Shown here: positions 15,473 to 22,185 of the stretch, in pieces
Layout: each line of letters starts with the position of its first letter
Position numbering within the stretch: the first letter of the stretch is position 1
Assembly: GCA_014728185.1 (NCBI GenBank)
Contig: WJMB01000351.1
Coordinates: 1-22,185, forward strand
Source: Candidatus Coatesiibacteriota bacterium
GTDB taxonomy: Bacteria > RBG-13-66-14
Direction: 5' to 3'
Length of the DNA: 22,185 bases
Position numbers and translations under genes: made by a program
The notes under the pieces: generated by a model
Seen by the model: only the letters and a program-made list of their open reading frames with translations
Databases searched by the model: none
Told to the model about the DNA's origin: nothing

Positions 15473-16648
15473 ATGAGCCCCCGCCGCGACAGCATCGTCT
15501 TCTACGTGCCCTACAACACCGTCGGGGGGTCCCATCACAGCCTGGTGGGGATCATCCGGGGCCTTGACGAGCGCTGGGCGCCCGAGATCGTCCTGGCCCA
15601 GCCCGGCGTGCGCGTCGAAAACCTGCTCGGTCGAACCGGAGCGCCGATTCATCTCCAACCCTCCCCCGACCTGACCGAGATGCAGGCCGGCGGTTACGGC
15701 TCGCCGGACCCGATACGCGCCATCAACGGCTTGCTCCACTCCATTCGCCGGCTGCGCCGTCTGCTCATCCAACGTCGCACCCGCGTGATCTACTCTGACG
15801 GGCTCAAGGGCTCCCTGGTCTGCGGCCTGGCGGCCCTGGGCCTGCCCACCCTGCATTGGCGGCACGTCCGCAGCGCCTGGACTCACGGCTTTCTCGAACA
15901 GGCGGCCTTCCGGCTCGACGACGTCGTGGTGGCCATCAGCCGGGCCGTCCTCAACCGGGTGATGGCCTGGCACCACCGCTATCCCGAGCGCTGCCGGATC
16001 ATCCCCAACGCCCTGGACCCGGAACGCTTCGCGCCCCGGGCGCCCGACGAGGAGCTGCGAGCCAGGCTGGGCTTGGGCGAACGCCCAGTCATCGGGTATG
16101 TCGGACGCCTCACCCGCTGGAAACGCCCCGAGGACCTTTTCAGGGCGGTCAAAACCCTGGAGACGCGATACTCGGTTTCCGCCGCCTGCCTGGTCGTTGG
16201 CACCACCTTCGCCAGTCAGGACCCGGGCTACGCCGAGGAGCTCGAGGCCCTCATCGACGAGCTGGACCTCCGCGACTCCGTCGTCCTGGCGGGCTACCAG
16301 CCCGACGTGCGACCCTACACCGCCCTGATGGATGTGCTGGCCCTGCCCAGCGACTTCGAGCCCTTCGGCCGCGTGGTCATCGAGACCCAGGCCCAGGGCA
16401 TTCCCGTCGTGGCCACCAACTCCGGCGGCGTGCCCGAGATCATCGACGACGGTGTCAACGGCCTGCTCTACCCCGTCGGCGATGTGCCCACCCTGGCCGC
16501 CGCCCTGCACCGTTTGCTCACCGACCGGACCCTGGCCGCCCGGCTGGCCGAGCGGGGGCGGAACCGTGTGCTGGAGAGCTTCACCCTGTCCGAACAGGCG
16601 CGCAGGATCAACGCCCTGCTCGACGAGTTGGCCCCGCCGCGACCCTAG
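15473..16648 (+). CDS. Glycosyltransferase, family 4 (GT-B fold)
   Basis: A 391-residue retaining glycosyltransferase that would transfer a sugar from a nucleotide donor, probably in surface polysaccharide or glycolipid synthesis. The N-terminal half has the glycine-rich NTVGGSHHSLVGIIRGL acceptor-side motif. The linker reads IIPNALDPERFAPRAP, then VIGYVGRLTRWKRPEDL. The C-terminal donor site has the EX7E motif EPFGRVVIE (E296 and E304), QAQGIPVVATNSGGVPEII and GLLYPVGD. No membrane segment is visible, so it is soluble or membrane-peripheral. It stands alone on its strand with a weak ribosome site (AGGAT 11 bases upstream). Donor and acceptor are unknown. The nested palindromic element begins on the base after its stop codon. 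Confidence 0.92.
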   Translation: MSPRRDSIVFYVPYNTVGGSHHSLVGIIRGLDERWAPEIVLAQPGVRVENLLGRTGAPIHLQPSPDLTEMQAGGYGSPDPIRAINGLLHSIRRLRRLLIQRRTRVIYSDGLKGSLVCGLAALGLPTLHWRHVRSAWTHGFLEQAAFRLDDVVVAISRAVLNRVMAWHHRYPERCRIIPNALDPERFAPRAPDEELRARLGLGERPVIGYVGRLTRWKRPEDLFRAVKTLETRYSVSAACLVVGTTFASQDPGYAEELEALIDELDLRDSVVLAGYQPDVRPYTALMDVLALPSDFEPFGRVVIETQAQGIPVVATNSGGVPEIIDDGVNGLLYPVGDVPTLAAALHRLLTDRTLAARLAERGRNRVLESFTLSEQARRINALLDELAPPRP

Positions 16649-16708
16649 GGCGACCTTCGCCCGGGTTCACCGGCCCCTCCCCGCGCCGCGGTCGATGGAA
16701 CGAGGCTT

Positions 16709-16723
16709 TGGCACGTTTCTTGC
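16709..16723 (+). promoter_or_regulatory. Sigma54-type promoter core, left arm of copy 1
   Basis: TGGCACG-TTTC-TTGC matches the sigma54 -24/-12 consensus except that G follows TTGC in place of A/T. It points rightward into the loop, facing the identical site at 16764-16778. Confidence 0.5.
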
Positions 16724-16763
16724 GGAGGGCGGCGCTCTTCGTCCAACAGCCGCGCGCGAGGGC

Positions 16764-16778
16764 GCAAGAAACGTGCCA
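16764..16778 (-). promoter_or_regulatory. Sigma54-type promoter core, right arm of copy 1
   Basis: Reverse complement of the site at 16709-16723, pointing leftward toward the 3' end of the glycosyltransferase gene. Predicted start sites of the pair lie within the 38-bp loop. Confidence 0.5.
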
Positions 16779-16826
16779 AAGCCGGGAGCGGGCGACGCCG
16801 CGCTCGAGAACCGGGCGAAGGTCGCC

Positions 16827-17566
16827 GCAGCCGGCGTCCGCAAGACTTGCAATGTCAAGCGCTCAACGAATGGGTATCAGTGGTTTCCAGTTCAAGGTAT
16901 CGCCACGGATCGGAATCGTTGGGTCGGCTCGGAAACCGCGACCCCTTTCCCGAAGGCGCTGGAGGTCCGAAGGCTGTCGATCCAGCTTGTCAACTCTGAC
17001 TTGAATCGGTCTGGATGTCGGAGGGAATCATCACGACGAACCAAGTCCGCTACGTTCCTCCCTGCATAATACAGGCGGGATAATTGCGGCAAACTGGACC
17101 AATGTCTTACGCTGCGCAGGGTCGATGCAAGGTGATAGCTTCCGATGAATGCTTTGCTGATGGTGTCAGTTGGATTCGGCACCCGGCCGGTCCAAGAGCT
17201 CAATCAAGCCGCTGCCTGTTTCAGCCGGGTTTCATCGTGTTGAAACTGCCGGGACAACCGGCGGGATCGAGATCACTTCGGATGATCGCGACAAGAAGCA
17301 CAGGAATAAAAACAATGCAATAATTCAACGGGCTGGATGTGTCAACTGCTTGAGCTAAAATGCATGGTTTTACAAGATGCTGGAAGTGCATTCCGGTTCA
17401 TATGCACGTGATAATTCCAAACAGGCTGGTTTTGTTCGAACCTGTTTCGCGACAGGGAGCGGCATCGGCGGGACCCAGACCTTCGGGCTTCTCGCGGAAC
17501 CATGGGTGAGTCGAGCACGCTTGTCGTCGGCTGGAGAACTCGTCGTTCCGAACGGTGGGAATTATG
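16827..17566. other. Gene-poor region upstream of the lipoprotein-ruvB-murI group
   Basis: About 740 bp of mixed composition with no convincing gene. It contains one copy of the 26-bp motif, a hairpin CCTGT-TTCGCG-ACAGG near 17441 and CTCCCTGCATAATACAGGC near 17057, which resembles CCTCCCTATAATACC near 7826. A TAAAAT at 17356-17361 could be a -10 box, but no matching -35 box is seen. Probably decayed sequence plus the promoter of the downstream genes. Confidence 0.45.
17393..17418 (-). repeat. Dispersed 26-bp motif, copy C
   Basis: On the minus strand GGAATTATCAC followed by GTGCATATGAACCGG; matches copy A at 21 and copy B at 20 of 26 positions. As codons it gives N-Y-H-V-H-M-N-R. Confidence 0.6.
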
Positions 17567-18154
17567 ATGAAAGACAGGACCGACAGAAAAGCCGCATCCC
17601 GTAGAGCCCCTGGCCTCGTCGCGGTCACAACGGCGATGATTCTGCTGATCGCCCTGGGCGGTTGTTTCACCCTGCCCGAGGGCGAGGGACCCGACCTCTC
17701 CAGCCCGGAGCGCGCCCTGGAGTACCTCGAGGAGTCTTATATCAACCGGGATCCCGGCGGGGCGATCCTGCTGCTCCATGACGATTTCGTCTACTACTTC
17801 AATGAGAACGAGATCGGTGACGTTATCGACGGCCGCGTGACCCCGCAGTCCTGGAACAACTACTCCGAGGAACGCTTCATCGAGAAGCTGCTGCTCGCCG
17901 AGAACTCGATCCACCTCGATCTCGAGACAGAGTCGGCCCCGCCCCCCGACGGCGAGCATCCCCAGAGCGACTACCTCCATTACAGCCTGGACGTCGTCAC
18001 CGACTCCGGCGAGCACTACCACGCCGAGGGCGAGGCCCAGTTCCGTTTCGCCTACGACGACGATTACGGCTGGCTGATCGACACCTGGAACGACTACGCC
18101 GCGCCGGGCGAAACCTCGTGGAGCACCATCCGCATGCTCTTCCGCTACCGCTGA
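17567..18154 (+). CDS. Lipoprotein of unknown function, possibly NTF2-like
   Basis: A 195-residue product. ATG 17567 is preferred to the adjacent ATG 17564 because GGTGGGA then sits six bases upstream. The N-terminus is strongly basic (DRTDRKAASRR), then hydrophobic, ending in LGGC with C33 as the lipidated residue. The mature part begins with a helix (SPERALEYLEESYINRDPGGAILLLHDDFVYYF) and ends in strands (HAEGEAQFRFAYDDDYGWLIDTWNDY). This resembles the cone-like NTF2/SnoaL fold, but no ligand-site residues can be assigned. The ruvB ribosome site overlaps its stop codon, so it is probably the first gene of a three-gene operon with ruvB and murI. Confidence 0.8.
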   Translation: MKDRTDRKAASRRAPGLVAVTTAMILLIALGGCFTLPEGEGPDLSSPERALEYLEESYINRDPGGAILLLHDDFVYYFNENEIGDVIDGRVTPQSWNNYSEERFIEKLLLAENSIHLDLETESAPPPDGEHPQSDYLHYSLDVVTDSGEHYHAEGEAQFRFAYDDDYGWLIDTWNDYAAPGETSWSTIRMLFRYR

Positions 18155-18168
18155 GGAGGCCGCCCCCC

Positions 18169-19183
<1,015 letters not shown>

Positions 19184-19191
<8 letters not shown>

Positions 19192-20017
19192 CAAAATGAG
19201 TGGAACCTCAAGCCTCCTTCCCATCGGCGTCTTCGACTCCGGCGTCGGCGGTCTGACCGTCGCCAGGGCCGTCGCCGACCGCCTCCCCGTCGAGCCCCTG
19301 CTCTACCTGGGGGACACCGCCCGTGTGCCCTACGGCGGCAAGAGCCCGGCCACCGTGCTGCACTACACCCGCCAGGCCCTGGCCTTCTTCCGTCGCCGCG
19401 GGGTCAAGCTCGTTGTCATAGCCTGCAACACCGCCAGCGCCGCCGCTCTGCCCGCCCTCTCCTCCGAGAGTCCCGTGCCCCTGGTCGGCGTCGTCGAGCC
19501 CGGCGCCCGGGCCGCCGCCGAACGCAGCCGCGGCGCCGTCGGCGTCATCGGCACCCGCACCACCGTGGCCAGCGGCTCCTACGAAGCCGCCCTCAACACA
19601 CTGCGCCCCGGGCTGTCCATCCACGCCCGACCCTGCCCCCTCTTCGTCCCCCTGGCCGAGGAGGGCTGGCTGACCGGCCCCGTGCCACGCTGGGTCGCCC
19701 AGAGCTATCTCGAACCGCTCAAGGACTCCGGCGTCGACACCCTGGTCCTGGGCTGCACCCACTACCCCCTGCTCAAGGGGGTCATCGCCCAGGTGATGGG
19801 CCCCGGCGTCGAGCTGGTCGACTCCGCCGAAGAAACCGCCCGGGCCGTCGCTGAACGGCTGACCGAACGCGGCCTGGCACGGCCTCTCGGCGCCCCGCCC
19901 GCCGAGCACCGTTTCTTCTCCACCGACATCTCCGATACCATCAAGGCTCTGGCGGCCAAATTCTTCGGCCGACCCATCGAGAAGCTGGAGCCCGCCGAGC
20001 TAGAGGGGGAGGCATAG
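19184..20017 (+). CDS. murI: Glutamate racemase
   Basis: Converts L- to D-glutamate for peptidoglycan; cytosolic. The 277-residue product has the family start IGVFDSGVGGLTV (D18), DTARVPYGGKS, and the two catalytic cysteines C81 in ACNTAS and C191 in GCTHYPLL, with VVEPGARAA between them. The start is taken at ATG 19184, overlapping the ruvB stop by 8 bp; an in-frame ATG at 19196 is an equally possible start, and neither has a strong ribosome site. Translational coupling to ruvB is likely. The copy 2 palindromic element begins on the base after its TAG stop. Confidence 0.95.
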
Positions 20018-20068
20018 GCCGCGGCGGCGAGACCCCTTCCACACACACCCTCGCGCCAGGTTCGGCTT

Positions 20069-20083
20069 TGGCACGTTTCTTGC
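20069..20083 (+). promoter_or_regulatory. Sigma54-type promoter core, left arm of copy 2
   Basis: TGGCACG-TTTC-TTGC, pointing rightward. A start near 20095 would give a leader of about 124 nt to the secreted-protein frame beginning near 20219. Confidence 0.5.
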
Positions 20084-20123
20084 GCCGTGGCGCGAGGGTA
20101 TTGGACGGATGGCGCCGGACTAC

Positions 20124-20138
20124 GCAAGAAACGTGCCA
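20124..20138 (-). promoter_or_regulatory. Sigma54-type promoter core, right arm of copy 2
   Basis: The mirror-image site, pointing leftward into the murI 3' end. Its predicted start (near 20112) lies about 17 bp from that of the facing promoter. Confidence 0.5.
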
Positions 20139-20218
20139 AAGCCTACCCGCTCGAACGTCCGAGCGCTGGGGCCTGGTGAGGGCCGGTCTCGCCGCCGTGG
20201 CATCCGGGAGGAATAACA

Positions 20219-20586
20219 CTCAAGCGTACTGCAGTTGTTATCGCGGGCGGCGCCCAGACCGGCTTGTTCATCCTGTGCGTCTTTCTTCTCACTCCAATCT
20301 TTTCTGATACGGGCCCGATATTAAACCCTCATACAAGTGATCGCTTTTCCCCGCGGAACCGGAAGACGGCATCGAGTTCGACACCATCGATGCGATTGGT
20401 ACCGAGCTTCGCGAGTTGGTCCTGGAGGTGACCGAGTATCATTACGGCTTCAGTTGTACCGACTTCGATACTGCGCCGTTGATGGCTCCCGACGGTGAGT
20501 ATCGTGCACTAGCCGTGCTTTTCTGCATAGATCCTGATTTTGAAGATACACATAAATCACTGATGGAGCTTAATAAGCTAGTATAA
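20219..20586 (+). pseudogene. Frameshifted gene for a small secreted protein
   Basis: GGGAGG at 20206-20211 is followed, seven bases on, by a frame reading LKRTAVVIAGGAQTG then LFILCVFLLTPIFSD, a convincing signal peptide. The first codon is CTC, so no standard start is present (an ATA lies two codons earlier). After about 43 codons the sensible frame moves, near the run TTTTCCCC (20345-20352), to one reading PAEPEDGIEFDTIDAIGTEL and continuing through VLEVTEYHYGFSCTDFD and LAVLFCIDPDFED to TAA 20584-20586. The second frame is preceded in frame by TGA 20338-20340 and has no good start of its own. Together they make a secreted protein of about 120 residues, broken by an indel and a lost start, or by a sequencing error in the homopolymer. 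Family unknown. Confidence 0.5.
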
Positions 20587-21053
20587 CAATATACTAGTAA
20601 AATTGGGAATTACATGATATTGATCGTGAAGAAACAAGAGAAAACAGCAAGAATGCAACAAAGTACACAGCTAAATCTAACAGCTAATATATATTTATAG
20701 TTGCAAGTGTTAATAACTTAATAACACTAATTGGCAGCGAAAAACATGTATTAATTAAGAGTATGCAATAAAAATTAGATATAGCTGATTCAGAGTGTAA
20801 ACTGATCGACTATTATATAACACCTGCGACGCAACGATATTAAAATAATTATAAAAACTATGACAGTCCGAAATTAATGAGCATAATAAATAGATATTGT
20901 GGACATAAGTATCTATTCCAAAAAGTAATAATAAAGACCAGGGTTGGTTATACTATAAAGAGTATGATTGGCATGAATGGAGAATTCCAAACCAGCCAGA
21001 CTATCCATTAAAGTCTTACTGATTTCTGAAACCCTTCCCAGCAATACTAAAAA
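20587..21053. other. AT-rich island upstream of trmD
   Basis: From 20641 to 20940, 83 of 300 bases are G or C (28%), against a clearly GC-rich background. All frames are rich in stops; the longest ATG frame of note is 44 codons (20877-21011) with no ribosome site. The island contains an imperfect 21-bp palindrome (20707-20727). It should include the trmD promoter, but several -10-like AT stretches make a choice impossible. Confidence 0.7.
20707..20727. repeat. 21-bp near-perfect palindrome in the AT-rich island
   Basis: GTGTTA-A-TAA-C-TTA-A-TAACAC is self-complementary except for one A/A pair and the central C. Its size and symmetry suit a dimeric regulator site, but in such AT-rich DNA chance cannot be excluded. 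Confidence 0.4.
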
Positions 21054-21743
21054 ATGCTCATTGTCGACATTGTCACCCTGCACCCGGTCTCCATTATCAA
21101 CTATCTGGAGACCAGCATCCCCGGTCGGGCCCAGGAGAAGGGCCTGGCACGGCTGCGCGCCCGCGGCCTGCTCGACTGGTGCGACGGCAACCACCATTTG
21201 GCCGACGGCATCCCCTACGGCGGCGGGGCGGGGATGATCCTCAAGCCCGAGCCCTTCTTCGCGGCGGCGGAGGAGCTGCGCCAACCGGAGTCCAAGGTGA
21301 TTTTGACCGACGTCGGCGGCCGCCTGCTGGACAACGATCTGGCCAAGGAGCTCTCCCTGGAGAGCCACCTGATCTTCCTCTGTGGCCATTACAAGGCGGT
21401 GGACGAGCGGGTGCGCTCCCTGGCGGACTTCGAGGTCTCACTGGGTGACGTGGTGCTCTCCGGGGGCGAGCTGGTCGCCCTGGCCTGCGTGGACGCGGCG
21501 GTGCGCCTGCTGCCCGGTGTGCTATCCGACGCGGCGGCGGCGCTGTCGGACTCCTTCGAGGGCGAGGGTCTGCTGGACTGCCCCTGGTACACCCGCCCGG
21601 CGGAGTTCCACGGGATGAAGGTGCCCGAGGTACTGCGCTCCGGGGACCACGGGGCGGTGGAGCGCTGGCGGCGCGAACGGGCGCTGGAGCGTACCCGACG
21701 CCTGCGGCCCGATCTGCTGACTGATCCTCCGCCCGGGGAGTAG
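21054..21743 (+). CDS. trmD: tRNA (guanine-N1)-methyltransferase TrmD
   Basis: Methylates G37 of tRNAs using S-adenosylmethionine, protecting the reading frame; cytosolic. The 229-residue product has the knot-fold signatures YGGGAGMILKPEP (55-67), CGHYKAVDERV (110-120), SLGDVVLSGGELVAL (129-143), RLLPGVL (151-157), the catalytic D166 in SDSF, LLDCPWYTRPAEFHGMKVPEVLRSG and the terminal RWRRERALERTRRLRPDLL. The HYK in CGHYK replaces the proteobacterial RYE and resembles Bacteroidetes TrmD. There is no clear ribosome site before ATG 21054, and the usual neighbours rpsP, rimM and rplS are absent. Confidence 0.95.
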   Translation: MLIVDIVTLHPVSIINYLETSIPGRAQEKGLARLRARGLLDWCDGNHHLADGIPYGGGAGMILKPEPFFAAAEELRQPESKVILTDVGGRLLDNDLAKELSLESHLIFLCGHYKAVDERVRSLADFEVSLGDVVLSGGELVALACVDAAVRLLPGVLSDAAAALSDSFEGEGLLDCPWYTRPAEFHGMKVPEVLRSGDHGAVERWRRERALERTRRLRPDLLTDPPPGE

Positions 21744-21760
21744 GGGCGGGGTGAAAACCG

Positions 21761-21789
21761 GCGGCGGCCCGGGAACGGCGGGCCGCCGC
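21761..21789 (+). terminator. Hairpin after trmD
   Basis: GCGGCGGCCCG (21761-21771) pairs perfectly with CGGGCCGCCGC (21779-21789) around seven bases. There is no T-tract; six bases later lies the -10 box for rel, so the hairpin occupies that promoter's -35 region. Confidence 0.5.
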
Positions 21790-21794
21790 TGTGC

Positions 21795-21800
21795 TATACT
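21795..21800 (+). promoter_or_regulatory. -10 box for rel
   Basis: TATACT within GCTATACTG, followed by GGGAGGG. The -35 region falls in the hairpin and has no consensus. A leader of about 23 nt to ATG 21830 would result. Confidence 0.45.
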
Positions 21801-21829
21801 GGGAGGGAACCTCCGCTACGGACCGCGTC

Positions 21830-22185
21830 ATGCCGCTCAACCTGGCCACCTGCCGCCACATCCTCGAGGAAACCATCGGGCTGTTGCGCAAGCGCAGTTC
21901 GATGGAGGAGCTGGAGCTCGTCGAGAAGGCCTACCTGGCGGCGGCGCGCCATCACGGCGCTCAGCGGCGGGTCTCCGGCGATCCCTTCCTGCTTCACGTC
22001 GTCGAGGTGGCCCATATCCTGGCCGAGATCGGCGCCGACGCCGAGACGGTCTCGGCGGGGCTGCTTCATGATGTGGTCGAGGACACCGAGCTGACCGACG
22101 ATGAGCTGGCCGACTGCTTCGGCGGCGGGATAGCCCACCTGGTGCGCGGGGTGACCGAGGTCGAGCTGGCCGAGCGCGACGACGA
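21830..22185 (+). CDS. rel: RelA/SpoT-family (p)ppGpp synthetase/hydrolase, N-terminal part (3' end outside window)
   Basis: The frame runs open from ATG 21830 to the window edge, giving 118 residues of the N-terminal HD hydrolase domain of a bifunctional Rel enzyme, which makes and degrades the alarmone (p)ppGpp. The metal-binding histidine region is visible: HHGAQRRVSGDPFLLHVVEVAHIL, then the diagnostic LLHDVVEDTELTDDEL and VRGVTEV. The HD pair is in LLHDVVED. The synthetase, TGS and ACT domains lie beyond the window. No strong ribosome site is seen close to the ATG; GGGAGGG is 22 bases upstream. Located 86 bp after trmD, with its own -10 box. Confidence 0.9.
   Translation, partial: MPLNLATCRHILEETIGLLRKRSSMEELELVEKAYLAAARHHGAQRRVSGDPFLLHVVEVAHILAEIGADAETVSAGLLHDVVEDTELTDDELADCFGGGIAHLVRGVTEVELAERDD

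Larger units (their letters stand above)
16649..16826 (-). repeat. Nested palindromic element with convergent sigma54 sites, copy 1
   Basis: Outer inverted repeat: GGCGACCTTCGCCCGGGTTC (16649-16668) against 16808-16826, one base of length difference. Inner unit 16704-16783: perfect 21-bp arms (16704-16724 and 16763-16783, GGCTTTGGCACG...TTGCG) around 38 bp. The 38-bp loop matches that of copy 2 only after reverse-complementing (TTGGACG...GCGCCG), so this copy is in the opposite orientation; the flank lengths (55 and 43 bp here, 46 and 58 there) agree. It starts directly after the glycosyltransferase stop. Confidence 0.85.
20018..20201 (+). repeat. Nested palindromic element with convergent sigma54 sites, copy 2
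   Basis: Outer inverted repeat: GCCGCGGCGGCGAGACC (20018-20034) against GGTCTCGCCGCCGTGGC (20185-20201), one mismatch. Inner unit 20064-20143: arms 20064-20084 and 20123-20143 identical to copy 1, around exactly 38 bp. An extra pairing, CCCTCGCGCCA (20048-20058) with TGGCGCGAGGG (20088-20098), straddles the left arm and would compete with the inner hairpin. The outer arms differ in sequence from those of copy 1 yet are self-complementary in both. The element lies between the murI stop and the ribosome site of a frameshifted ORF. Confidence 0.85.

Noticed and set aside
16193..16208. TGGCACC-ACCT-TCGCC as a further sigma54 site
   Set aside because: It lies inside the glycosyltransferase coding sequence and misses the invariant TTGC, so it is a chance near-match.
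16704..16783. Ordinary Rho-independent terminator after the glycosyltransferase
   Set aside because: The 38-base loop is far too large and no T-tract follows; the conserved arm sequence in two unrelated places also argues for a different role.
16892..17203. 103-codon minus-strand frame between the glycosyltransferase and the lipoprotein
   Set aside because: Ser/Arg-rich translation without a recognisable motif or ribosome site; probably a chance frame.
20877..21011. 44-codon ORF in the AT-rich island
   Set aside because: No ribosome site, no recognisable features, and it overlaps the likely trmD promoter region. Not supported beyond being open.
21384..21416. TrmD motif CGHYKAVDER instead of the proteobacterial CGRYEG, considered as loss of function
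   Set aside because: From memory, Bacteroidetes TrmD proteins carry CGHYKGVDQR, so this is a lineage variant. D166 and the other family motifs are intact.

Overview
The window comes from a GC-rich bacterial chromosome. It carries peptidoglycan genes (murJ, murI), the non-mevalonate isoprenoid gene dxs, several lipoproteins with clear lipoboxes, and housekeeping genes (pta, nadK, recN, ruvB, trmD, rel). Few of these sit beside their usual partners: ruvB lacks ruvA/ruvC, trmD lacks rpsP/rimM, pta lacks ackA. The TrmD motif CGHYKxVDER resembles the Bacteroidetes/FCB form rather than the proteobacterial one. Together with many unrecognised secreted proteins this suggests an uncultivated lineage near the FCB group or a candidate phylum. 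I cannot name it from sequence alone.

Layout. 1-2911: the 3' part of murJ, then dxs behind a good sigma70-type promoter. 2939-4660: three consecutive small exported proteins, at least two of them paralogues, ending in two strong hairpins shared with a convergent gene. 4805-6566 (minus): a zinc-ribbon membrane protein downstream of an alpha/beta-hydrolase lipoprotein. 6808-7329: a bifunctional-nuclease (DUF151) domain protein with an apparent signal peptide. 7330-8118: gene-poor, lower-GC DNA. 8171-8992 (minus): a group-2-type sigma70 factor whose upstream region carries a perfect sigma54 -24/-12 promoter. 9257-10285: promoter, possible tiny ORF, lamin-G-like lipoprotein and a textbook terminator. 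10286-11216: another degenerate stretch. 11263-15055: pta (minus), divergent from a nadK-recN operon. 15473-16648: a GT4 glycosyltransferase. 17567-20017: lipoprotein-ruvB-murI, tightly spaced. 20219-20586: a frameshifted secreted ORF. 20587-21053: a roughly 28% GC island. 21054-22185: trmD and the 5' part of rel.

The most interesting structure is an element of about 180 bp present twice (16649-16826 and 20018-20201). Each copy starts on the base after a stop codon. Each has imperfect outer inverted repeats and an inner 80-bp unit of identical, perfectly complementary 21-bp arms around exactly 38 bp. Each arm contains TGGCACG-N4-TTGC, a perfect sigma54 promoter core, so each element holds two sigma54 promoters facing each other. 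The loops match when one copy is reverse-complemented, so the copies lie in opposite orientations. With the site before the sigma-factor gene, the window holds five sigma54-type sites at three loci, suggesting a sigma54 regulon that feeds a sigma70-family factor and includes a palindromic, possibly mobile, convergent-promoter element.

A second repeat is a degenerate 26-bp motif (core ATTATCAC...TGAAC) found four times in the lower-GC intergenic stretches. It could be the remnant of a short coding motif (D/N-Y-H-x-x-L/M-N-R) or a binding site. No tRNA, rRNA, CRISPR array or intact insertion sequence was seen.
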